From Haloferax litoreum (GTDB taxonomy: Archaea > Halobacteriota > Halobacteria > Halobacteriales > Haloferacaceae), in the NCBI RefSeq assembly GCF_009674605.1, contig NZ_WKJO01000001.1:2852001-2916000 (forward strand): 64,000 nt of DNA. Direction: 5' to 3'. Made by a program: the position numbers and the translations under genes. The notes under the pieces are model-generated. The model was not told where the DNA came from and made no database searches. It saw only the letters and a list, made by a program, of their open reading frames with translations. Position 1 is the first letter of the stretch; each line of letters starts with the position of its first letter. Positions 41,833 to 50,423 of the stretch are shown here, in pieces.

Positions 41833-42154
41833 TCGTTCACCGGTTGCACTCCCCGGGCTAATAACCGTCCGGGACGTTCCCCTGTCGGACCACGACGGCA
41901 GGTCCTGCAGTGTACGCAAGTTATATTATGCTTCCAGTACCTGCATCCGATGTGAACGACGTCACGCGACCTGCGACGACCGCCACACGGTCGACAGCGT
42001 CGCGTGCTACTTTCTTTTCGAAAAAACGCGCGTATTGAATCGCTCGTTGCGGGAGTAGCGACCCCGTCTCGGGCGAACCCCTGACGACGCGCACTCGGTT
42101 CCACGACCGTTTCCCACACATCACCACATCCGTCTCCACACCACACACCGACAC
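41833..42154 (+). promoter_or_regulatory. Long upstream region and leader of the dap operon
   Basis: A 322-base gene-free stretch. A good TATA-like box TTATATT is at 41931-41937 and a weaker one (CGTATTGAA) at 42031-42039. Either gives an untranslated leader of roughly 90-195 bases before dapA, long for a haloarchaeon. The region contains CCCG/CGGG arms near 42063-42073. Its last 45 bases (42110-42154) hold only two G residues and are C/A-rich, probably unstructured. No Shine-Dalgarno sequence is visible. Confidence 0.5.
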
Positions 42155-43072
42155 ATGACAACATTTGACCTTCGCGGCGTCTACCCCGCGATGACAACCC
42201 CGTTCGACGAAGACGGGAGTATCGACTTCGAGCAACTGCAGTCCGACACCCGCCGTCTCGAAGAAGCGGGCGTCGACGGCCTCGTCCCGGTCGGTTCGAC
42301 CGGCGAGTCCGCGACGCTGACCCACGACGAACACGTCGAAGTGGTCGAAGCAGTCGTCGAGGCTGTCGAGGACGTACCCGTCATCGCCGGGTCCGGGTCC
42401 AACTCGACCAGAGAAGCGCTCGAACTCTCGCGACGGTCCGCCGACGCAGGTGCGGACGCACTGCTCCTCATCTCGCCGTACTACAACAAGCCCGAACAGT
42501 CGGGTCTCGTCGAGCACTATCGCACTCTCGCCGACGAAGTCGACCTGCCACAAATCGTCTACAACGTCCCCGGACGCACGGGAAGCAACATCCTCCCCGA
42601 GACGGCCGCGACACTCGCGGAGCACCCGAACATCGCGGGCTACAAGGCCGCCAGCGGTGACCTCGGCCAGATTTCACAGGTCGTCGAGTACACGCAAGAC
42701 GAAGACTTCGCGGTGCTCTCCGGCGACGACGGACTCACGCTCCCGGTCCTCTCCGTCGGCGGCATCGGAACCATCTCCGTCGTGGCCAACATCGAACCGG
42801 CGCGCACGGGTGCGATGGTCCACTCGGCCCTGCAAGGCGACTACGAGCGCGCCCGCGAGATTCACCACGAACTCGGTCCGCTGAACCGCCACCTGTTCGT
42901 CGAGACGAACCCTATCCCGGTCAAGGAGGCCATGGAAATTCGGGGCTACGGGCCGGCACGTCTGCGCCCGCCGCTGACCCGCCTCACCGAGGAGAACACC
43001 GAAGAGATGCGTCGCATCCTCGACGAACTCGCCGCCGAGCAAGCAGTCACTGACGGAGGGAGCGCCGAGTGA
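42155..43072 (+). CDS. dapA: 4-hydroxy-tetrahydrodipicolinate synthase
   Basis: Condenses pyruvate with aspartate semialdehyde, the committed step to diaminopimelate and lysine. At 305 residues it has the family TIM-barrel length. GSTGESATL binds pyruvate, SPYYNKPEQSG supplies the catalytic Tyr, and IAGYKAAS carries the Schiff-base Lys. The start ATG 42155 opens MTTFDLRGVYPAMTTPFDED, the typical N-terminus. It heads a six-gene operon and its stop overlaps the dapB GTG start by four bases. Confidence 0.95.
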   Translation: MTTFDLRGVYPAMTTPFDEDGSIDFEQLQSDTRRLEEAGVDGLVPVGSTGESATLTHDEHVEVVEAVVEAVEDVPVIAGSGSNSTREALELSRRSADAGADALLLISPYYNKPEQSGLVEHYRTLADEVDLPQIVYNVPGRTGSNILPETAATLAEHPNIAGYKAASGDLGQISQVVEYTQDEDFAVLSGDDGLTLPVLSVGGIGTISVVANIEPARTGAMVHSALQGDYERAREIHHELGPLNRHLFVETNPIPVKEAMEIRGYGPARLRPPLTRLTEENTEEMRRILDELAAEQAVTDGGSAE

Positions 43073-43830
43073 CGGTCCGCGTCGCCGTCACCGGAGCGAC
43101 GGGTCGCATGGGCGAGGAAGTCCTCGCCGCGGCCGCCGACCGCGACGACGTAGCGGTCGCGTTCGCAGTCAGTCGCTCGGCAGACGGGTCTGTCGAAGGT
43201 GTCGCCGTCGAAGACGCCGCCGACCTGCCGACCCTGCTCGCCGACGAGCATCCCGACGTTCTCGTGGACTTCACCGGCCCAGCGTCGTGCGTGGAGTACG
43301 CATCGGCCTGTGCAGAGACGGGCGTCGCGTTCGTCTCGGGGACCACTGGCCTGAGTCAGGGTGGATTCGACGCCCTCCGCGAGGCGGCCGAAGACGTTCC
43401 GGTCCTCTATGCCTCGAACTTCTCGCGCGGCATCGCGGCACTCCGCCGTGCGGTCCGCGAGGCGGTTCCCGCACTCGATGGCTACGACATCGAACTCACC
43501 GAGACGCACCACAACGCCAAGCGCGACGCACCGAGTGGAACGGCGCTCACCCTCTTGGAAGACATAGATGGTGTACGAGGCGATTCCCCCCGCGTCCACG
43601 GACGCGAGGGCGACGCACCCAGAACCGAGGGTGAAATCGGAGTCCACGCCCGTCGGGCGGGGGATATTGCCGGTGAGCACGAAGTATTACTGGCTGGAAA
43701 TCACGAGTCACTCTCACTAACACACCGCGCGGGGTCGCGCGGAGTCTTCGCCGCCGGCGCACTCGACGCCGCGGCGTGGCTCTCGGGCCGCGACGCCGGG
43801 TGGTACGACTTCACCGAGGTACTCGAATGA
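43069..43830 (+). CDS. dapB: 4-hydroxy-tetrahydrodipicolinate reductase
   Basis: NAD(P)H-dependent reductase making tetrahydrodipicolinate. The 253-residue protein has the nucleotide loop GATGRMGEEV at residues 8-17, VDFTGPA, SGTTGLSQ and the substrate-binding ETHHNAKRDAPSGTALTLL (ELHHxxKxDxPSGTA type). The start is GTG 43069, overlapping the dapA stop as GTGA. Its own stop overlaps the dapD start by ATGA, so translation is probably coupled. Confidence 0.95.
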   Translation: MTVRVAVTGATGRMGEEVLAAAADRDDVAVAFAVSRSADGSVEGVAVEDAADLPTLLADEHPDVLVDFTGPASCVEYASACAETGVAFVSGTTGLSQGGFDALREAAEDVPVLYASNFSRGIAALRRAVREAVPALDGYDIELTETHHNAKRDAPSGTALTLLEDIDGVRGDSPRVHGREGDAPRTEGEIGVHARRAGDIAGEHEVLLAGNHESLSLTHRAGSRGVFAAGALDAAAWLSGRDAGWYDFTEVLE

Positions 43831-44669
43831 GTCTGGAATCCGACGTACGAGAACTGTGGCAGCGATACGACGACGGCGACGTAGACGCCTCGTCGGCGAC
43901 CGTGGACGAACTCGACACGCTCGACGCGTTCCTCTCCGCCCTCGAAGCGGGCGAGGTGCGCGCGGCCGAGAAGACGGGGTCCGACGTGACCTCGTGGGAG
44001 GCCAACGAGTGGGTCAAGCGGGGTATCCTCCTCAACTTCGGCCTCCGCGAGACACTCACCCGCGAGTACGGCGACGTTCGCTACCACGACGTCCTGCCGC
44101 TCCGCGACACCGAGGACCTCGGCGACCGCGGGACTCGAAATACGCCCGACGGAACCGTCATCCGCCGCGGTGCGTACCTCGGCTCCGACTGTATCATGAT
44201 GAGTCCCTCGTTCGTGAACATCGGCGCGTACGTCGACGACGGTACGCTCGTCGATTCGTGTGACACCGTCGGGTCGTGCGCCCAAATCGGCGCGGACGTG
44301 AAACTCGGCGCGAACACCCTCATCGGCGGTGTCCTCGAACCCGTCGAGGACGCACCGGTCGTCGTCGAAGACGGCGCAGCACTCGGTGCTGGGTGTCGCG
44401 TCACCTCCGGGTTCGTCGTCGGCGAGAACTCTATCGTCGGTGAGAACACGCTTCTCACGCCGCGCATCCCCGTTTACGACCTCGTAGACGAGGAGATTCA
44501 CTACGGCCACCTCCCGGCGAACCGCCGGGCGTTCACCCGGTTCGTGGAGTCGTCACTCGGCGACCACGACCTGTTCGCCGGCGGTGCGTACAAGCCCGCC
44601 GTCGTCGCCCTCGACATCGAAGACGACACCCTCGACGCGACCCGTCGGGAGGAGGCACTGCGCGAATGA
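43827..44669 (+). CDS. dapD: Tetrahydrodipicolinate N-succinyltransferase
   Basis: Transfers succinyl from succinyl-CoA to the amino group of tetrahydrodipicolinate, choosing the succinylase route. The 280-residue protein has an N-terminal helical domain and a left-handed beta-helix made of hexapeptide repeats (about residues 110-220; e.g. IGAYVDDGTLVDSCDTVGS, LIGGVLEP, VVGENSIVGEN). ATG 43827 overlaps the dapB stop by four bases and is far better than an upstream start in the dapB frame. Haloarchaea are among the archaea that use DapD. Confidence 0.93.
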   Translation: MSLESDVRELWQRYDDGDVDASSATVDELDTLDAFLSALEAGEVRAAEKTGSDVTSWEANEWVKRGILLNFGLRETLTREYGDVRYHDVLPLRDTEDLGDRGTRNTPDGTVIRRGAYLGSDCIMMSPSFVNIGAYVDDGTLVDSCDTVGSCAQIGADVKLGANTLIGGVLEPVEDAPVVVEDGAALGAGCRVTSGFVVGENSIVGENTLLTPRIPVYDLVDEEIHYGHLPANRRAFTRFVESSLGDHDLFAGGAYKPAVVALDIEDDTLDATRREEALRE

Positions 44670-45913
44670 GCGACGGAGGGCCGGCCGTCCGGCGACTGTC
44701 CGACTGGGACCGCGAGCACCTCCTGTCGCTCGCCGACGAGTTCGGGTCGCCGCTGTACGTGACCGACCTCCGTCGCGTCCGCGAGAACTGTCTCCGACTC
44801 CGTGAGGCGTTTCCCGAGGCCCACGTCAGTTACGCTGTGAAGGCCCACACGGGTCAGGCAGTCCTCGAAACCGTCCGTGACGCTGGCCTCGACGCCGAGT
44901 GCGCCTCCGCGGGCGAAGTCGAACGCGCCCTCGACGCAGGGTTCCCCGGCGACCGAATCCGCTACACGGCCGTCAACCCCCCCGCCGCCGACCTCGACCA
45001 CGTCGTCGACCGGTGGGAGGAGAACCCCGAGATGACCGTCACCGTCGGTGCCGAGGACACCATCGGCCGCCTCGCAGACCGCGGATTCGACGGGCGTCTC
45101 TGTCTCCGAGCCAATCCCGGCATCGGTGCTGGACACCACGAGAAGGTCACCACCGGTGGCCACGCGAAGTTCGGCATCCCAATCGACCGGGTCCCGGGAA
45201 TCGCCGAGAACGTCCGCGACGACTTCGACCTCGTGGGCGTCCACGCCCACGCAGGCAGTGGAATCTCGGGCGACGACCTCTCGGCACACCGTGAACTCGT
45301 TCGCCGGATGGGCGACCTCGCGCGCGCCATCGACGACCTCGAATTCGTGGACGTCGGCGGTGGGTTCGGCGTCCCGTACCACGACGACGAACCTCCACTG
45401 GACCTCGGCGCCGTCGCCGAGGCGACGCGCGAGGCACTCGGCGACACCGACGCGCAACTCGCCATCGAACCCGGGCGATACGTGGTCGCCGACGCTGGCG
45501 TCCTCCTGTCTGCGGTCAACACCGTGAAGGAGGTCCCAGAGACGACTGTCGTCGGCATCGACGCTGGTATGACGACTTTGCTCCGACCGGCGATGTACGA
45601 CGCGTACCACGCGATTTCGAACCTCTCTCGGCCCCACGCCGAGGCGGTTTCGACACTCATCGCAGGACCCGTCTGCGAGACGAGCGACGTCTTCGCAGAA
45701 GACCGAACACTCGCCCGTCCCGAACGCGGCGACGTACTCGCAATCGGCAACACGGGGGCCTACGGCTACGAGATGGCGAGCACCTACAACTCGCGGCCGC
45801 GACCCCCCGAAGTCGTCCTCGACGCCGACGCCACTCGTGTGGCCCGTCGGCGCGAGACCCTCGACGACATCACCACCCTCGAACGTACCGCATCCGAGCA
45901 ACTCCCCAACTGA
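44666..45913 (+). CDS. lysA: Diaminopimelate decarboxylase
   Basis: PLP enzyme converting meso-diaminopimelate to lysine, 415 residues, fold-type III. The PLP-lysine is in SYAVKAHTG, and other family motifs are HAHAGSGISG, DVGGGFGVPY, EPGRYVVADAG and the catalytic Cys/Tyr region GPVCETSDVF and GAYGYEMAS. The start ATG 44666 overlaps the dapD stop by four bases. Having lysA inside the same operon as dapF lets the pathway run from aspartate semialdehyde to lysine. Confidence 0.95.
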   Translation: MSDGGPAVRRLSDWDREHLLSLADEFGSPLYVTDLRRVRENCLRLREAFPEAHVSYAVKAHTGQAVLETVRDAGLDAECASAGEVERALDAGFPGDRIRYTAVNPPAADLDHVVDRWEENPEMTVTVGAEDTIGRLADRGFDGRLCLRANPGIGAGHHEKVTTGGHAKFGIPIDRVPGIAENVRDDFDLVGVHAHAGSGISGDDLSAHRELVRRMGDLARAIDDLEFVDVGGGFGVPYHDDEPPLDLGAVAEATREALGDTDAQLAIEPGRYVVADAGVLLSAVNTVKEVPETTVVGIDAGMTTLLRPAMYDAYHAISNLSRPHAEAVSTLIAGPVCETSDVFAEDRTLARPERGDVLAIGNTGAYGYEMASTYNSRPRPPEVVLDADATRVARRRETLDDITTLERTASEQLPN

Positions 45914-45934
45914 CCAAGCACACCACCCAGAACC

Positions 45935-46801
45935 ATGAGCGTACTAAACACCGTCCCATTCGAAAAGTTCCACGGCACCGGAAACGACTTCTTCGTCGTC
46001 GATGCCGAAGACCCAGTCCCAGACCGACCAGCGTTCGCGCGAACGCACTGTGACCGAAATGCAGGCATCGCACTCGACGAGAGCGACCGACGCGGCGCAG
46101 ACGGCGTCCTCTTTCTCGCACTCGAATCCCGCTATGACCCGCCGCGCGTCGTCATGACGCTCGTCCAACCCGACGGGTCCGTCGCCGCCATGTGCGGCAA
46201 CGGCGCTCGCGTCGCCGCCGCGTGGGCGGCCGAACGAACCGGGTCCAACGAGATTATGATAGACACGCCCGCCGGCACCCGACGCGCATCGCTCGACGGC
46301 GGCAACGTGACCGTCGAGATGGGCGTTCCGTCGTTCGAACCCCGAGACGTTCCCCTCGCCAGCGACGAAGAACTCGTCGAAGCGGACGTCGAGGGACTCA
46401 CCGTCACGGCCGTCAACACGGGCGTCCCCCACGCCGTCGCGTTCGTCGACGACGTGGACGACGTGGACCTCGAAGCGGTCGCACCGTCGATTCGACACGC
46501 GCCGCTGTTCCCCGACGGAACGAACGTCACCATCGCCTCACCCGACGGTGAAGGCGGGTTCCGGCAGCGAACCTTCGAACGCGGCGTCGAAGGCGAGACG
46601 CAGTCCTGCGGGACGGGCGCAGTCGCCGTCGTCGCCGCCGCAAAGCGACTCGGCCACGTCTCCGGCGACGACCCAATCGACGTCTCTCCGCCGGGCGGAA
46701 CGCTCTCTGTCACGGTTCCCGACGAAGGGTCGGCACTCCTCGGCGGTCCTGCCGTCCACGAGGGCGACGGCGAGGCCGACATCGTCTTCCGCGAGCGATG
46801 A
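45935..46801 (+). CDS. dapF: Diaminopimelate epimerase
   Basis: Interconverts LL- and meso-diaminopimelate with two catalytic cysteines and no cofactor. The 288-residue protein has the family pattern: FHGTGNDFFVVDA at the start, MCGNGARVAAAW with the first Cys, and TQSCGTGAVAVV with the second. A 21-base G-poor gap (CCAAGCACACCACCCAGAAC begins it) separates it from lysA, echoing the C/A-rich leader of dapA. Its stop overlaps the dapE start by ATGA. Confidence 0.95.
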   Translation: MSVLNTVPFEKFHGTGNDFFVVDAEDPVPDRPAFARTHCDRNAGIALDESDRRGADGVLFLALESRYDPPRVVMTLVQPDGSVAAMCGNGARVAAAWAAERTGSNEIMIDTPAGTRRASLDGGNVTVEMGVPSFEPRDVPLASDEELVEADVEGLTVTAVNTGVPHAVAFVDDVDDVDLEAVAPSIRHAPLFPDGTNVTIASPDGEGGFRQRTFERGVEGETQSCGTGAVAVVAAAKRLGHVSGDDPIDVSPPGGTLSVTVPDEGSALLGGPAVHEGDGEADIVFRER

Positions 46802-47889
46802 CAGGCGGCGGGTTCGACCCCGTCGAATTCCTCGAACGGGCCGTTCCCGTGGCATCGAACGAAGACGTGGGCGCGATGCGCGACCTGTTAGTGGAGACAC
46901 TCGACGCGTACGGTGCCGACCCGACTGTGGACGACGCCGGCAACACCGTCGCCTCGAAGGGGTCGTCCGACCCCGACACGCATCTCGTCCTCAACACGCA
47001 CATCGACACCGTCTCGCCGCACGTCCCCTACGCTCGTGCGGGCGGCGTCATCCACGGCCGCGGGTCGTGTGACGCGAAAGGGCCACTCGCGGCGCTCCTC
47101 GCGGCGTTCTTCGCGGCAGACCCAGCACCGGACGCGCGGGTCACGCTGGCGATAACGCCCGACGAGGAACTGCTCTCGACGGGTGCCGCCGCACTCGACG
47201 TGGACGGCGACCTGTACATCGTCGGCGAACCCACCGGACTCGACGTGTGTACGGCGGCGAAAGGGAGGTTCGAAGGAACCGTCACACTCGGTGGAGTGGC
47301 CGCCCACGCCGCCGAACCCGACTCCGGTGCCAACGCCATCGACGCCCTCGCGCCCGTGCTCGACGCACTCCGGGAGTTCGACGACGACAGAGAGTCGCAC
47401 CCGGACCTCGGCGACGCGACGTTGACACCGACGATGGTCGACGGCGGCGAGAACTCGAATCAGGTTCCGGCCGAGTGCCGACTCGTGGTCGACCGGCGAA
47501 GCGTTCCCCCAGAGACTGCAGATGGCTTCCGCTCGGAACTCGTCTCGACGCTTCAGTCAGTCGTTCCCGAGGGCATCGGCGTCGACTTCGAACTCACCGA
47601 GCGACCGACGCCGTTCCTCGAAGCCTTCGCCACCGAACCCGACCACCAACTCGTGACGACGCTCGCGCAAGCGTCACGTGATGCGGGCGGCCGAGGTGAC
47701 GTCCGTCCGTTCACTGCCGCCACCGAGGCATCGTACTTCTCGCCCGCGCCAGTCGTCGTCTTCGGTCCCGGCGTCCTCACCGACGACGAGGGAGCAGTGG
47801 CACACGCCGAACGCGAGTACGTGCGGACCGACGACGTTCGGACCGCGGCCGAGGCACTCGAAGACGCCGTCACGCGTCTCGTCGAGTAA
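46798..47889 (+). CDS. dapE: Succinyl-diaminopimelate desuccinylase (M20 family)
   Basis: Metal amidase that removes the succinyl group from N-succinyl-LL-diaminopimelate. The 363-residue protein has the M20 zinc sites: LVLNTHIDTVSP (His, Asp), GRGSCDAKGPLAA (Asp), DEELLSTGAAAL (catalytic Glu) and a C-terminal GPG region. Desuccinylase is favoured over related acetyl-amino-acid deacetylases by its place in the dap operon. The aminotransferase step (dapC) is not in this operon and must be encoded elsewhere. Confidence 0.92.
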   Translation: MTGGGFDPVEFLERAVPVASNEDVGAMRDLLVETLDAYGADPTVDDAGNTVASKGSSDPDTHLVLNTHIDTVSPHVPYARAGGVIHGRGSCDAKGPLAALLAAFFAADPAPDARVTLAITPDEELLSTGAAALDVDGDLYIVGEPTGLDVCTAAKGRFEGTVTLGGVAAHAAEPDSGANAIDALAPVLDALREFDDDRESHPDLGDATLTPTMVDGGENSNQVPAECRLVVDRRSVPPETADGFRSELVSTLQSVVPEGIGVDFELTERPTPFLEAFATEPDHQLVTTLAQASRDAGGRGDVRPFTAATEASYFSPAPVVVFGPGVLTDDEGAVAHAEREYVRTDDVRTAAEALEDAVTRLVE

Positions 47890-47939
47890 ATGTCTACCAA
47901 TCAAAACGTTCTTGATGTGCGGCAGAGTTGTCTCGAACG

Positions 47940-48497
47940 ATGCGCCCTCCACATACGCTCATCGTCCCTCTCGTCGTGGTTCTCGTGGTGGTCTCTGGTG
48001 TCGTCGCCGCCGATGGCGGGACCGTAATCGACCACCGCGGAGACGAGATACTCTTGGACGCTGTCGCGGACCAACGGGTCCAGGGAACGACGCCGTACGA
48101 GTCGGGGACGGTCATCGGCGTCCGTATCAAGTCCGTCGAAGACACACACCCGTTCCTCGTGTCGAAAGCGGTCAGAGTCGGGACGAACGGGTCGTTCAGC
48201 GTCACCTTCGACCTCTCCGAGTTGGCCCCACTCCACGGCGGGCCAGTTCACGTCGAAGTTCGACACAACGAGACCACCGTCCACGAAATTGACGGCATCC
48301 TCGTGACGAAGAACATGCCCGACGACTCGACGCTCACGTACCACCAACCGACCGACGAGTCGACGGCGACGGACCCGTCACCGACCACCACGACGACCAC
48401 CGACACCGGGTCACTCTCGGGGATTCAGGTTCCTGGACTCGGACTCGCCGCCGGGGTAATCGCACTGGTCGCCGTGGCACTCCTCGCACGTCGGTAA
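47940..48497 (+). CDS. BGTF-type surface protein with C-terminal anchor
   Basis: A 185-residue exported protein. A signal peptide (residues 1-24, APV-rich) is followed by a beta-rich domain (ILLDAVADQRVQGTTPYESG, VEDTHPFLVSKAVRVG, FSVTFDLSELAP) that looks like the haloarchaeal BGTF surface domain. A Thr/Pro-rich stretch and a C-terminal helix starting IQVPGLGLAAGVIALV plus ARR form a PGF-CTERM-like sorting signal variant. It may be attached to the S-layer or membrane. ATG 47940 is used; the frame opens at 47928. It is 50 bases after dapE. Confidence 0.75.
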   Translation: MRPPHTLIVPLVVVLVVVSGVVAADGGTVIDHRGDEILLDAVADQRVQGTTPYESGTVIGVRIKSVEDTHPFLVSKAVRVGTNGSFSVTFDLSELAPLHGGPVHVEVRHNETTVHEIDGILVTKNMPDDSTLTYHQPTDESTATDPSPTTTTTTDTGSLSGIQVPGLGLAAGVIALVAVALLARR

Positions 48498-48578
48498 TCG
48501 CGACCCCCCAACAGAACCGAGGTCCACGACCCGCGGCGGAACGCAACGCCCTTTTTCCACCCCGCCCATCGTCGGCGT

Positions 48579-49274
48579 ATGTACGAGGCGGTCTACGCAC
48601 ACCCGGACGGCGAGAGCACGGCAAGTCGCGTCGCAGTCGCCGCCGGACGATACGGGTACGACGGTGTCGTGATTCGCGGCATCGACGCCCGCCCCGACTT
48701 CGACCGTCTCCGTGACGAACTCGACGTGGACATCGTCGACGCCGTCGAAATCGACGCTCCCGACCCGGAACACGCCAGCGGGGCGGTCGGTAACTACCGG
48801 CCGCAACGCGAACTCGTCGTCCTCCGCGGGGGGACGAACGCGCTCAATCGATTCGCCGTCGAACAACCCCGCGTCGACGTACTCGCCCGACCGATGGCCG
48901 GTCGTGGAAACTTCAACCACGTACTTGCGAAGGCCGCGCGCGACAACGGCGTCCGCGTCGAGTTCGACCTCGACCCGGTTCTTCGGAGTGACGGCGGCAC
49001 CCGCGTGCAGGCGCTCTCCGACCTCCGAAAACTCCGCGAACTCGTCGAGTATTACGACGTCCCGTACGTCGTTTCCGGCGGCCCTCACTCGCACCTCGAA
49101 CTCCGGGCACCGCGCGAGTTGGCCGGCCTCGGCGAAATAATCGGCTTCGACCGCGAACAGATTTTGGAGGGCCTCCGCGAGTGGGGCCGACTCGCCGAGC
49201 GAAATCGTGAGAGGATGTCCGAGTCGTTCATAGCCCCCGGCGTCAAACGTGGCAGACATGAAGAAGACGATTGA
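48579..49274 (+). CDS. rnp3: RNase P protein component 3 (Rpp30)
   Basis: Protein subunit of RNase P, which removes the 5' leader of pre-tRNAs. The 231-residue protein has the TIM-barrel-like Rpp30 fold with YEAVYAHPDGES at the start, RGIDARPDFDRL, RPMAGRGNFNHVLAKAA and YYDVPYVVSGGPHSHLELRAP. It pairs with Rpp14/Pop5 (rnp2) in the complex, and both genes are here. The last 17 bases overlap the methyltransferase gene, so the three genes form one translational unit. Confidence 0.92.
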   Translation: MYEAVYAHPDGESTASRVAVAAGRYGYDGVVIRGIDARPDFDRLRDELDVDIVDAVEIDAPDPEHASGAVGNYRPQRELVVLRGGTNALNRFAVEQPRVDVLARPMAGRGNFNHVLAKAARDNGVRVEFDLDPVLRSDGGTRVQALSDLRKLRELVEYYDVPYVVSGGPHSHLELRAPRELAGLGEIIGFDREQILEGLREWGRLAERNRERMSESFIAPGVKRGRHEEDD

Positions 49275-49941
49275 GGAACACGCCGCCCGCTTTTCGGAAG
49301 TCGCCCCGGAGTACGACGAATCACAGGACAGTGACGAGTATCGTGCGTGCGTCTCCCTCGTCGTCCACTACGCCGACCCGTCTCCCGACGACGTGGTCCT
49401 CGACCTCGGAACGGGAACCGGGGCTATCGCCCTCGCACTCGCCCCGGACGCGAAGCACGTCATCGGACGCGACATCAGCGAAGGCATGCTCGAACAGGCA
49501 CGGGCCAAAGCCGCCGAAGTCGGTATCGAGAACGTCGACTTCGGGGTGGGTCGGTTCCGTGACCCGAACGTAGATGCGGACGATGTACACACTGGGTCGT
49601 CAGAGACGCCCCAAGCCGACGCTCGCGATGCTCGCGTCGATATTGTCGTCTCCAACTTCGCTATGCACCACCTCTCGGACGAGGAGAAACGCGAGGCGAT
49701 TCAGGTCGTCGCCGACCTCGAACCCCGCCGGTTCGTCCTCGGTGACGTGATGTTCTTCGGCGAACCCAACCCGGACGAACCGTTCTACTCGCCAGAAGTA
49801 GACGACCCTTCGACTGTTGGCTTCCTCGCAGACGCCCTCACGGACGCGGGCTTCGTCCTCACCGCCGTCGAGGCTGTCCACGAACAGGTCGGGGTGTTGG
49901 TGGCCGAGCGGGCACCGTCGTTCGACGAGGGAGCTGAATGA
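49258..49941 (+). CDS. Class I SAM methyltransferase between RNase P genes
   Basis: A 227-residue methyltransferase with motif I VLDLGTGTGAIALALAP (about residues 45-60), VIGRDISEGMLEQAR (Asp for ribose) and IVVSNFAMHHL (motif IV). A polar linker rich in Asp and Ala (about 105-125) splits strands of the fold. ATG 49258 is used; GTG 49249 is possible. The gene overlaps rnp3 by 17 bases and rnp2 by 4 bases, so a link to tRNA or RNase P is suggested by context but the substrate is unknown. Confidence 0.82.
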   Translation: MKKTIEEHAARFSEVAPEYDESQDSDEYRACVSLVVHYADPSPDDVVLDLGTGTGAIALALAPDAKHVIGRDISEGMLEQARAKAAEVGIENVDFGVGRFRDPNVDADDVHTGSSETPQADARDARVDIVVSNFAMHHLSDEEKREAIQVVADLEPRRFVLGDVMFFGEPNPDEPFYSPEVDDPSTVGFLADALTDAGFVLTAVEAVHEQVGVLVAERAPSFDEGAE

Positions 49942-50417
49942 AACACCTCCCGAAGCATCTCCGACCGCGGTGGCGATACCTCGCCGTCGAGGTAGAGTCG
50001 TGGCCAGACGCGTCGCTCAATCGCGGGACGTTCCAGCGCGAACTCTGGTACGCCGCGCAGAACCTCTTCGGTGACACCGGCAGTGCGGACGCCGATTTGA
50101 CCGTCCTCGGCTTCGATTCCTCCGACTGCGTCGCCGAGACCATCGTTCGTGTCCGGCGGGGCTACGTCGACGAGGGGCGTGCTGCACTCGCCTGTATCGA
50201 CACAGTCGGTGACGACCCAGTCGGGGTGAGAGTGCGAGGCGTCTCCGGGACGGTGCGTGCCTGTTCGGAAAGGTATTTACACGGCCGGACCGCAATTTCT
50301 GAGAAGAGAGACGTCGTGTTCGAGAACGAATCCCGGACCGCCGTCGTCCGCGACTCCCTCTTGGACGTCAGCGGTCCGGGCGGGTTCACGGGCGCGACGC
50401 AACTCGATTTCGAGTGA
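49938..50417 (+). CDS. rnp2: RNase P protein component 2 (Pop5/Rpp14)
   Basis: Second RNase P subunit, which forms the catalytic-core heterotetramer with Rpp30. The 159-residue protein has the typical PKHLRPRWRYLAVEVES start, an alpha/beta core with FQRELWYAAQNLFGD and ETIVRVRRGYVDEGRAAL, and a longer C-terminal tail than bacterial-scale comparisons would suggest. It starts at the methyltransferase stop (ATGA) and is six bases from psmA. Confidence 0.92.
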   Translation: MKHLPKHLRPRWRYLAVEVESWPDASLNRGTFQRELWYAAQNLFGDTGSADADLTVLGFDSSDCVAETIVRVRRGYVDEGRAALACIDTVGDDPVGVRVRGVSGTVRACSERYLHGRTAISEKRDVVFENESRTAVVRDSLLDVSGPGGFTGATQLDFE

Positions 50418-50423
50418 TACTCT

